A DNA stretch of 64,000 bases from Metaphire vulgaris (lineage: Eukaryota; Annelida; Clitellata; Crassiclitellata; Megascolecidae), in contig CM030862.1 of assembly GCA_018105865.1 (NCBI GenBank), forward strand, positions 6,933,479 through 6,997,478, read 5' to 3'. Under the pieces are notes generated by a model. The model made no database searches and was not told the origin of the DNA. It worked only from the letters and a program-made list of their open reading frames with translations. Shown here one piece after another: positions 45,801 through 58,659 of the stretch; within the stretch, counting starts at the first letter, position 1; every line of letters begins with the position of its first letter. The position numbers and the translations under genes are program-made.

Positions 45801-48800
45801 AGGCTGGTGCAGGGATGGGGAAAATGCTGTGGGGATGGGGAGAAGCAATGCAGGAATGGGGAGAAATGTTTGGGTGCAGGTGGAATGGGGACAAAATGAT
45901 GTCACTCTCTACTACAGAGAAGACTTATGCATATTCAGAATGCAAAAGAAATCAAGATCAGCACCAAAATTCAAATATTCAACACTATCATTGCACCACA
46001 AATACTACATGGATCAGAAATATGGATCTTAAAATGAACAGACAAAACAGACTGCTAGTGGCAGAATTGAGCTGCTTGCAAAGGATCTTGGGAGCAAGCA
46101 GACTACAAAGAAAAAGAAATAAACACATCAAAAAAAGACTGGAGATGCAAGAGACAATAATAGATAAATTCAGAAGAAGAAGGCTTAGATGGTATGGACA
46201 TGTAAATAGAATGAAAGACAACAAACTCCTATATAAAACACTCTACACATATAAAGAAGGCAAGAGAAGAAGAGGAAGACCCAGGAAAATGTGGATGGGT
46301 AACATCGAAGAAGACTTTGAAAGATACTAGATATCAGTAATCGATGGAAAGAGACGAACAACGGAAAAAGATAAAGTGAAAAGCTTCATGTCTAGATATT
46401 GCTGCTAATGAGCTGGCAGAAAGCAACTATGATGAAGATGATGATATACAATAATCACAATAAACAAGTACTGGTAAATGAAGTTTATGAAAATAGGGTA
46501 AGAAGGCTGAAAATTGTTATTAGTGATGGCTCAAACCAAAAATGTAGTCCATAGTCAAATACAGGTTAGAGCATTGGCAAAGCCACGGGGACCCGGCCTC
46601 CATCTGTGCCTGGGACTGGTCATAGGATTTGTGCAAATCAACCAAGTAATTTGGGGTGTAGGCAGCATGAGAATGAAAGAAAGAAGTTGAAAGCACTGGA
46701 GCTTGACACGATGAAATTTTTGCTCATCAAGAATTTTTCACCTGATAACCTCTGAACTTGTCGATGTGCTCCTCTCATTCCAGAATCCTGGCTATGCCAT
46801 TGGTTAGAGCCATGCAAATGATCCAGAAGATAGGACCTATAGGTTGTACAGTACGGGTCTGTGTTTTAAAAGTAATTAACCCAGATTCTGTAAGAAATGC
46901 TTCAGTCTGACCTGTTGTACAAAAGACGCTTGAAGTCTTGAAACAGAGTGTCGCGATTTTTGTCAATGAAGCCCTCAACGTTATACCTCACTTCGCCCGC
47001 ATAATGCAAAATGCGAAAGTCGCGGCCAAATTCAAGAGTCTTGTCAGATGGCGCCAGCTGCAAACACACAACAACAAAAACATAGCATCGAGTAGCATTG
47101 GAGGAATACAAACGGTAGAATTTTGTTGCAATATTCTTCTCAGAGCCATAAAAATTAAAATCATACTAATCAAATACATTTCTGTAGAAAGTCAACAATG
47201 TGGTTGGAATTTTAAGCAGTGTTTACAAGTATTTTTAGTCAAATAATATCAACTAATTTGCAGTGCCATACAAAGTCAGTCGCGTTAAACTGCTTGTGCC
47301 TCCCCCGTCTAAAACGGCTAAGTTCGGGGACAGGTCAGTTACACGGGGCAATCCAGGACTGTAGAACTCACTACCGGACTTTGTCACAAACTCTGACTCT
47401 CTTGGAATTTTTCTACGTAATCTTAAGACTCACTTATTCACCATCGGATATTCGTAGTTTTGTAAAGCGCTCTTGTCTTTGGCCACTTTTGCCATGCTTA
47501 TTGCGCTATAGAAATCGTCTAGCTAATAATAATAATAAAGTTCTCAAAATTCCGCTATGCTTCGTGATAGCATCAGGCCTTGCTCAATGTCAAAGTATGT
47601 TTGTTAGCTACAATGATCGATGCATCAGAGTTGAAAACAAGTTCTTTCTGATCAGAGTCGTCAGACAATATCAGCGATGCAATCAATGTTAGCTACATAT
47701 TTGCCGTCAATCAACATTTAATATAATTGTACCACTGGAGAGCCTTGATCAATGCCAAGTTAACCTATAAAAAGGCTAAATTACTTGTGCAAATGTTAAC
47801 TCTGTTTCCCTGTGCTGCATAAAAAAGGCCGAGCACTTATGATGATATAAAGTCAAGTTATAACCGCATTAGTCACATAAAGATATTTTGGTCAAATATG
47901 GCTCACAGAGGCATAGCGAAGGGGGGGGCAGGGAGGGCATATGCCCCCGGGCGCCGAGGTGAGGGGGCGCCAAAATCGGGTTTTTGGTTAGTTAAATGCA
48001 TAATAAATAAGAAGAAACAAGTGCGGCGACCTTTTTTTCTTGTCAGGAGTATAGGGAGAGGGGCGCCGTAGAGAGTTGAGGGGCACCAAGACCGAGAGAA
48101 CGATGTGACGACCTTTTTTTGCTCGCCAGCAGTGTTGGGGGGGCGCCAACGGCACACTTTGCCCCCGAGCACTGGATACCCTCGCTACGCCTCTGATGGC
48201 TCACATAATCTGTGTTCACAAGTCTCTCAAACTAAGACTATCAGAAGCACAGCAAAATACAGTGAGGCACACTAGAACCATTAACATTGCACAAAAACAC
48301 TGACATTCATATCCAGAAGAAAACCAACTAACATCACTGCAACAAACATTGCGTCATCAAATAGATTTTGCTGCGGTTTCATAATTTACCTTCCTGCTGA
48401 TGAAGTGTTTGTTTCCAGACAACCGTGAACTTAAAGCATCGAGGAAAATAGCATCGGTGACCTTTCCAACATTCAGACAGGCTTCGTCCAAGAGAGCAAG
48501 GATCCCTTGGTGCGGTATTTCAACGAGATCGCAGATAATCTGGTTGTTAAAGTAGTCAACCTAAAACATATGTCAGCACCTGGATTTCAAGCTCAAGTCT
48601 TGTTTAATCATGTAATTCAATCAGAAACAGTCTATTTAAATTTAGACAAGAATTAACTTGTTTCGCTCTTTGATTGCTGTAGCAGTCCATTGGTTAGCAA
48701 AAGCGATCAGTCAGTTAAGTCGGAGTTCAAAATTGAAGTCAGGCCACAGCAAAAACTTCAATTTAATAGCTTATTCTACTCAATACTGCTCTGTCAATGT

Positions 48801-50795
48801 AACCCAGATTCCCACACTTACATGAACCCAAGTGATGCCTTCCTCTGCGTACTCTTCCTGCTGTTGCTTGAGAACTAGTTTGATGAATAACTGCTGCAGC
48901 TTTTCATTACAATAGTTAATGCAGAACTGTTCAAAGCTGAAAGGAAATTTCACAATAAAATTCAAAACATTAATTATTCATGAAATGTGATAATAATCTT
49001 TTCTAAAATACTTCATGAAAAAATATTCTGTACAGTTTTGTCATATACGAAGTAGCAACATAAAAACTAATACATGTTGCAAATATGCATAAAGTGAGTG
49101 CTTCTGAGTGCTTGCCCAAAAGAAGTGCATTATAACTGCATTACATAATAACAGAATGAATAAAAACAAAAAATTTAATAAACTAAGTCTAAGCATTTAC
49201 AAACTTTATTGAAGAAACTGATGACATGAAGCATAACATTTAATTAAAGAAATTTATAACAAAACAAGTCAAGCAAGATTTAAAAGATTCATGAGAAAAT
49301 ATATGACGAGACATAATCAAACATTTCGGACCTGTTTTTGTCAAAGATTTCGAAACCATAGATGTCCAAAACTCCAATTATTGTGCCTTGCTTGAACTTC
49401 TTTTTGACGTCGATAGCGTTGTTGACACAGGTCACAATCCAGTTAAAGAGACGCTCATATATAGCCTTTGAACAAACAATAATAAAGTCAGACATACAGT
49501 AGAATAGCGGCAAAACGTTTAAGAAACTTCTGATGTTTCGAAGTTCTTTACAAGTTTTAATAATATCATGAACGACATAGAACAGAATTGACACCAACAA
49601 CGACAAGTGATCATCAAACCAAGCACGGGAAACTTCAGATGTTTGGCCACATCAAATGCATGGAGGATAAAAGAATTCTGAAGATTGCGATGGAGGGAAC
49701 AGCATGGCAAACAAGTCCCCAGGAAAGACTCAAAAGACAAATGATAACGCTAGGGAGCGGAGGAGATTAAGCCTTTTGGGGAGGCGATTCATGTGGCAGA
49801 GGACCATAACAACTGGCAAAGGATTGTCCAGCAAGCTGCTGTTCTTGATGGTTCCTAAGGGCACTTTGAATTGAAGAATGAATGGATGGCATACAAAGTA
49901 AACTTTAGCTAGACAATTCTCAGATTTTTAAATATACAACTTAAATCGTCACCATTTACAGAATACGCATTCTAAACGATAATTTATTTTTAAAAATGTA
50001 AGAGGAACATAAACTGTGCATGCAAACAGCACCAAACATGATTGGCTTTCTGAAATCTCTAGGAAAGCTTCTGCCTAGAACTGACCTTAGCAAATGCATC
50101 CCTTCCATACTGAGCCTGTTCCAGCGTGTGACCTTTTTCCATGACTTCACCTCTGGCTGCCACAACCCGGGAACATAGGGTTTTTTCAGTCTCCTGAAGA
50201 TCACATGATAGAAGGTGTGATATTTGCTGCAGGAGATCACAATCGGAAATCTTGACAGCCTCTCCAGCCTCAACAAAATCCAAATTGCCCTGAAGTAAAC
50301 AAAGCATTTTCAATTTGTCAAATAAGTAACATTGCGCAAAATATCAAAGTTACAGACGGCGATCAGTCAGGATGAACTGATGCAAACATTTACAGAAATG
50401 TCAGTAGTCATAATCGTACGAAGGAGTACTTTTTCTCAGAAACAAGATGGGGTTATTTAGGAAACAGCTCAACTTTCGTAAGCTGATTACACATAATTAT
50501 GATGGTATTACAAGAGTTGAAGTCAGTCAAATGATGCTAATAACCCGGACAAACAATTTTACTGGAGTTTTATCTGCTAAGAACTATTTTCCTTGTTTGT
50601 TCAGTAAATTTATTTGAAGCAATCAGTTATTAAATAAATGTTGAATTGCATTATCTAATGGCGTTAGGCAGTGTGAGTATAATGCCTGCACTTCCAATAA
50701 TAAAACTCATCAGAAGCTGTCTTAGCCGTCAGCCAATTGCAAGCCAGACTCATGCTAGACTGGAGATAAATTAGTATTGTTATTATTATTATTAA

Positions 50796-50859
<64 letters not shown>

Positions 50860-53800
50860 AATGTCAATTGTATAGTGCCTATGTGCCCAGCAATGGCCAT
50901 AGTCAAGAGCGCTTTACAGAAGCCTCTGGTAAGAAGTGCTGAAAAGATGCGTCTTGAGTTTCATTGCAAATCGGTCAGAGGTGGTCTCCCTAGTTATTTC
51001 TTCCAGGAGGGAATTCCAAAGTATAGGGTTCCCCCTCGAGACAGACCTATCCCCAAATTTGGCCATCTTAGATGAGGGTGGAACAACAAGCTGGACTCAG
51101 CGGCTTGATCGTAGCTGCAAGCGTATGTCAGATAGTGAGGGTCAGTGCACATAAGATAAATTGCATATAAGTGATTGGGTTTAGATACAAAGATACACTG
51201 CAATACTATGAGCAAGAAACCATCATCATCATTACTTCTTACTCCCTCATTCTGTTCAATGCAAAAATTAAAGTCCCACTATTTTACCATGCAACTCCAA
51301 TGCCAGGAGTGCCTCTGAGTAGAAATATACGAGGTGCTATACAAATGTTATATTACATTACATCATGAACAAAGTAAGAAGAAATACGCAAAAGAGAGCA
51401 AATGTAAAAGCACAAAGAATCCTCTCCTGATCGACCTTTGAACAAAGAGCGTGCATTACTGCAGTTATCAGTTCTGAATTCAAAATCTAAAATTAACTTG
51501 ATTGTTATACGCTTAGAGGCTATTTTGAATAGTCAGGAACAGTAGCAATCATAATTATAGGACAGTGGTAATAAAGCTAATAAAATTAATCATTAAAATA
51601 ACCAACGCATGATAAAGGTGATAGTGGTGATGATAATGGGCCTAGTGTTTCTCTTCATCTTATTAGGAAAGTAGAAACAATTGGATGACCAATCAACGAA
51701 TTATAAAAATATTAAACGAATTATAAAAATATTAATTACCAATAGAAGAATTGCCGCTAAGGTGCGCCACAAGGTATCACCGTATGACTCATATCCAATC
51801 GACTTGAACGCTTGCTCAACTGCTCGGTAGTTAGACCGATCATTGATGGAATTCACCTAAAGCCAAAAGATCACAACACACTTCATCAGCCTCAAATGTG
51901 AACAAAAAGCAGGCAGAACCTGACCAGTAAGTCCGTCAAAATATTTCGAGTTTGAGATACAGAAAGTTTCACAGTCCCAAAAACTGCTGACCTGATGAGA
52001 AATAAACTAAAATAAAGAATTCTATTAAAAAAACCTCCATTGCAAATTTATAATGCTCCAATATAGAAGTTTACAATAGCAGTAAAACAACTACAAGTAC
52101 CGGTAAAAGCTAAAACTGACTGATGTCTTTAGCCAGTCACTCAGTACCTAATGTAACTGACAAAGGATGGCTCAAATTTACAAATTCATTCTCAAGTCCA
52201 CTGTGTACATTAAATTCTATATTGAAAAACATCTCTTTCTATTGGTTTGTTCCTCCACAGTCTATCTCACTGCTTCATAATCTGTGTATTATCTCTGCAT
52301 AGACAAGATAACCCTTTATGATGAATTTGGAGTCTAGCATCAAAACAGATCATAACAAAAGTGCATAATCATTTTTATCATATCCATTATAATTATTATT
52401 ATTATCTACAACATCTGGCTCCTGGCTTCTACCATTTAATTAAAGGCTGTGGCTGCTAACACTGCTTATATCTGCCATTCAAAGTAAACACACCTCTTTG
52501 GTGTGCCACCCACTGCTGGATCTCACTGAGCAGGATGGCACAGGGTGCATACCACTCAAATAGTACACAAACAAGTGGATCCACAGATATATAAGAGAAT
52601 CAATACAACTGCAAAGCGCCTCTCATGTTCTATTTTTCTAAATGATCTCCACAACTTGTGTCAGTACAGAGCAAATGATGTAATATTTGCAATTATGTAA
52701 TGATAGTCAACTAACACTAGATATGACAGACATTTTATTACAATTTGAGACATCAAACCTTCGTGCTTCCGCCTTGATTTAAATAATGGTAGGCCTCTGC
52801 ATCTCTGGCTAATCCATACTCAGCTAATTTAGCATCTGAGCTGCCACAAAGAAGCTACAAATACATAAAAATTGATCATGCACAAGTACATAATATATAT
52901 ATGCACTTAAACACCACTTTTCCTACGAATTTTTTAATTCAATAAGCCAGGAATGTGGAAACTTTCGACAGGCGTACTTCCACAACCACAGAGACCTTTC
53001 ACAGAGTCAACACCATAATATCTGATGTACAGTATCTTAAAGCTCCAAGAATTAACTTCCTGAAGACGGTAATACTCATTTTTATCAGCTAACCTATTGT
53101 AGGAAAAAATGTTCGTTCTAAACTATTAATAACCACTACAGTAAAACCACCATTCCTATATGATCAACACAGCTTCTGCTCGATAGTCATAACAGCTGGA
53201 TCCTGTGCAGACAAAAAAATATATATAAACTGACTCTGGATTAATGATCAAACATTTGGCAGTTCTGCAAATAGCTTTTAATCAGTAAAACACACTCAAC
53301 TGCAGACTGCTTTCTTGATGAAGTCAAAAATATTTTGCAATATTCATTCCCACATACTTCTATCCACTCACGAACTAGCTATCAGTCTATATATACTTAC
53401 TGCAGGAAGTTCAGTAATTTTCATTTACAGATTTCTACATTTACCATTTTTATTTTATTTCAGAATTTATAAATCTATTAATTTCAGAGTGCTCATTCAA
53501 AAGAGGTACTTTATAAATGCCTTCTTACATTACATAAATACTACAAGGCGTTTCAACTCAACATTCACAAGACAGATTCATCATCTGCCATGAAACGAGC
53601 AGTGTTGTAGGTACAAGATCTAAAGCTGGGTTTAACACAGAGAATGTTCTCACAAAGGAGATGCATGTATTATTAATGTAGAACGTCCAAGTAATGCATT
53701 TGGACTCGAACTCTATTTCAAAATAGATACTGCAATTTGCAATAATAATGTCAACTTTAATCTTCCGCACAGCCATTTTTATGTAATAAATTTAAATACT

Positions 53801-56800
53801 CAGAAAATATTAACAATTTTAATTCTGAATTTGGAAATTTTAAAGATTTTGCTCATAATGGCACAAAGCTTGATCAGTTATCCTGCACAATCAGTATAAC
53901 ACTATCGATCTACAAAATGCACAACATATATGACTCCCATTGAGGTTTTTCATCACATCTTAATGTAAGTCTGCAATTAACTATAAAAAATGTACATCTA
54001 TGATTTAGTACATACTGGTACACCTATGATTTAGTACATACTGGTACTCTTTTGCTTAACTCAGTTCCTTCTTTCACAATTAAACGGTCATTCCTACTCA
54101 TTATTCTCTTTCATATTCCAATTGCTCTCAACTGCCACTCTTTCCTTCAATTTTCAATCTCCCTAATACAGATATTTGGATCATGTTTCTTCTTACTATT
54201 TTTATTTTCAGAGCAATAATTTGTCTTTTCCCCCTAATTTTTCTGGTTTTAATCGTTAATCCTGTATTTATCCTCATTCTGTGTTGCAGTAACCATCATT
54301 TTGTCATTCAGTGCATAGTTTTATGTGGCACTTAACTGTCTTCATTCCAATCAGGTATTAAATTTTTTTCAACGACAAAAATCTGCAGAATTTCAAACTG
54401 TTTCCATGCCACAATTTTCTACTAACAGTGGGGGAGTGGGATGTTGAACTGCCAAAGAACAAAATTTCCACCAGTCTTTTTTAAACCCCCAATTCTCAAT
54501 AAATTGCTATAATTTTGCCACTTCTAATTTGTCAAATATAATTTGCCACTTCTGTCCTCAAACATGATGCCATAAAACTATTTGAAAGATTCTAGCTGAT
54601 ATGATCTTGTCTGTATGTGTGTATGATCAATTCCTTACAGACTACATGTAAACCAGTGGTTCCCAATGTGGGGTGTACGCCCCACTGGGGGCCAATTTCA
54701 TTATTTAGGAGGGCAATTTCAATGCTTAAAATTTTTACAACAGGATAACTAAAATGACGAGTGTTAAAGAACTTAAGGAAATTCATGGAAGAAGCTTTCA
54801 TTACTAAATGAGTAGCCTAACGTATATTGTTTACATCATGTTTTGCCCTGACTGATTTTTGGTTTTTGACCTGGACCGAACCGACCCTCCTCAGCTACAG
54901 TCTGCTCTGCCGATGAGCACTGCGGTTTGTGGTCTGAGGCGTCCCCAATGAACACCTATGCGTTTGAAACGGACGATAAAATTAAATTAATAATTAATAA
55001 ATATTAAAGCAATTCAGTTCTGCTTTGCATGTTCTGTGTCTATCATTGCTGTTTTTCATATAATTTCATGTTATTCCAATAATACAATTTCTGTTATTGC
55101 TTCTGTGCGTGGGTCACAGGAGGGGAGGCATAAGGATTTTAAAATGACTTTGGTGCGGCGTGGCCTAAAAAAGGTTGCAAACCAATGATGTAAACAAATA
55201 TCAACAGGATATAATGTAGCTTAAAATAACTACTGTCATGCCACAGAGCTCTTATTTCAGCTTCTTTCAAGTCTGAATTTCAAGTGCAGCATCAATAAAA
55301 ATCCTGAAATGGATCCATCAATGGCAAGAAATTCCCTCTTTCAGTCAATTTCAAGACAAGCAGGAACCATTAGCATGTAGTCAACGTGATTTTTACTAGA
55401 GATTTTCCTAGTGAGATACAGTAGTGACCTGCGTAGGAAGTAACTGCTTCAGTCCGGCCTGTACTGAATCACTGAGCTAGATTGGCTGGAGGGAGTGAGT
55501 GCTACTGCGTTACAAGTAGGATAACTGAAGCGCACCAATTATAATACAGGGTTGCTTTAAACATGCCCTCCATTTTCAATTATATTAATTATTGTTCACA
55601 ACAGGATTCTATATGTTGAAAAACCGGTGATATCATCAAACACTACTACACCATAAGTGGACCTTAACAACTCTAGAAGCAAAAATATACAGTATAGAAC
55701 CAGTTTTCATTTTTCAAAAATGGTGGGGTTGTACTATTCTCATCTCAAAATTTCTATCTCCAGTTAGGTTAGGTTAAAAAGTCAATTTATATAGCGCAAA
55801 ACATGAACGAAGAGTCAAAGGCTAGAGCGCTTTACACTAATACGAGGTCTCGAAGAAATAAGTTTTAAGTTTCCTTGAGAACGAATCAAGATTGGACTCT
55901 CTAGTCATATGGGAGTTGGATGGCTAAAATTTTAAGTTTCTGTTCAAAACTCCCTGGCAGATCAAATATTGTATACAATGAAGTAAATGCACAATCATGA
56001 CAAGAATTGATGTTCTCCATTTCAGTTACAACAACAAATAATGTTACCATGAACATGAAAAACATTAGTGCTGGAAAGAAAACCAAAATGCAAACTAATG
56101 TTACAATGATTGAAAATGAAAGAAAACTTTAAGATGCACGTGAGAGGGCTAACATATGTATGAAATAAAAGCCACGCAGAAATGGCTGATCATCTTGCAA
56201 ACAATCAGGTAGTCTAATGTAATACAAAACAGTCAAATGCATATAACACAGTCAAATTTTGACCATGGTCTAAACTTGATTTAAAAGCTATTAAGACTGC
56301 TATCTCTACCTCTGAATTATTTACTAATCATGCATAGACTGCTTCTGAATTTGGAACTCATTTTACTTCTGTTCTTCTTAATATTCTTGATACGCTTATT
56401 CCTTTTAAAACTAAAAAGGTTGTAACCCAACCACCTCAACCATGGTTCAATGCTGACATTGCTGAAGCTAAGCGACGTCACAGCCAATTGGAATGACGAT
56501 GGAAATCTCGTCTACCGAGAAATAAGCAGAAATATAGAGGACAATGCAAAACTGTCCTTAAATTGATTTCTTTAACAAAGTCCAACTATTTAACTAATCT
56601 TGTCGTGCAAAGTTCTTCAAGTCCCCATCTACTTTTGAAACCTCTGAATAGCATTCTTCATAGGGAAAAATCAAATGCCACGCCTGGTTCCTTCTCTTTA
56701 TCATCACTCCCAGATGTCTTCTGCCAATTTCTCTCCAATAAAATATCTACCATCTGCCAAAAATTTCAGAAAGTTTCTTCAACAGGTTTCTCTCTTCCAA

Positions 56801-57678
56801 AATTCCCTACCAACTCAAATTCTCAAAGATTGTTTCGATGTTTTGTGTCCAATAATAACACACCCTATAAATCTCTCATGGCACGAAGGGTGTTTCCCCT
56901 CTTCATTCGCCCGTGCAGTTGTTCCTCCACTACATAAAAAGCCATCTCTCTCCTGAAGACTTGTCTAATTATAGGTTTATATCTAATCTTCATTTCTTAA
57001 CAAAAATTCTTGAAAGAATTGCTGCTAAGCAAAAACATGCTCAGTTGTGCTCTAGTCCACATTACCTCCCTTTCCAGTCTGCCTACCGAAATATCATTCC
57101 ACCAAAACAGCACTGTTGGCAGTCCATGATTACATTGTTTGGGCTATTGATGCTGAGAAAGTTACTGCTCCTTTACTTCTTCACCTACCTTTAACACAAC
57201 AACAAGCCAACAACCGCCGACTTTACTTTTGTAAGTGCAAGACTTCCGAAAGTGGAACAGATGAAATAACATATGTTAAATAAAAATGCATACTGGAAAT
57301 CTGTCTTAAATCACATATAATAGGAGGACAAAATGTCATATTGTATGTAAACTGACTTGATAAAACGAGTGAAAATTACGTTCGCCTTTCTGTTGATGTA
57401 CAACTCTTGACTACAAAATAAGACAATACAACAAATTAAATTCATTCTACAGCTAAAATGTACTTTGAAACATAAATGTAGTTCTATATGCATCCTACAA
57501 CATTTTGAATCCAATGTTGGAATGACACTTTGACATAATAAAAATACATGCCACTGTATGTTTGTCTATAACTTTAGCAAATGTGAACCGCTTTTCAAAA
57601 TGTTTTCACTACTTGACTCAGAAATAAATAGGGGATAATGTCAAATATATATATATAAATATATATATATAATTATTA

Positions 57679-57741
<63 letters not shown>

Positions 57742-58609
57742 TACTCTAAGTGAGAAAATAGTGAAAACTGTTGTGTACAACACATAAAATGTTCTTAATT
57801 GTTCACAATAAGGTCTGAAAAATAAATGAATTAAAGCAAAGTTATAACAAGTCAAAGCTCAAAGCAAATGCTTGCGGCGTCCTCCTCTTGCCCGAACACA
57901 TGCACGCAGATGTTAGCGCAATTCATCATTAACATCATCGATGACTCTTTGTTCCAGATGGTGAAGTCACTCCTTCAGTTCACTGATGTTGCAAACTTTG
58001 GTTTGGTAGACCCACTGCTGCATTTCTCCCCAAGTTCTGTAGTCCACGTGGTTCACATCTGGACTGTTGGAGGGCCACAGTTCTGGTGGAATGAACGCAG
58101 GCGTCTCCTGCTGTAACAGGCTGAATGTCTGGCACACCCACTGTGATGGAGCACCATCTTACTGAAAGATGAAGTCTCCTGAAATGTCCCGTGTCATAGG
58201 CAGTAGCTCTTTCATCAACAGCACATCATGGTAATAGGCACCATTGATCCTAACACTCGGGCACACAAAGATGAGGTCAGTTTGGCCAAGTTTTGACACG
58301 CAGACGGAAACCATCAGCGACTGACTGAACATCGGACACATCCACAGCAAACGTTACAGTACAACCTCTCTATTCCTTGACGCAGATGGCGCATACACCC
58401 GGTCATTCTGTGGATTCTTGGGTGTGGCTATTGTGAACATCATCGGTAAATCAAATGAAGACATTATAATTATGTGACAATTTTCGATATTTTCATGTTT
58501 ATTTTGGTTTTACTAGAGAGGAATGGAAACAAAGGAGCCCTGAACCTGTCCCAGGATAGAGAACATGATGATGAGGTGGGATGATAAAGGTGTCGTAAAG
58601 TATATATAC

Positions 58610-58659
<50 letters not shown>

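Noticed and set aside
50664..50906. poly-Ile ORF
   Set aside because: (TTA)n tail of a LINE.
57311..57514. 67-codon minus-strand ORF
   Set aside because: Wrong frame over the real 54-nt MYO1D exon.
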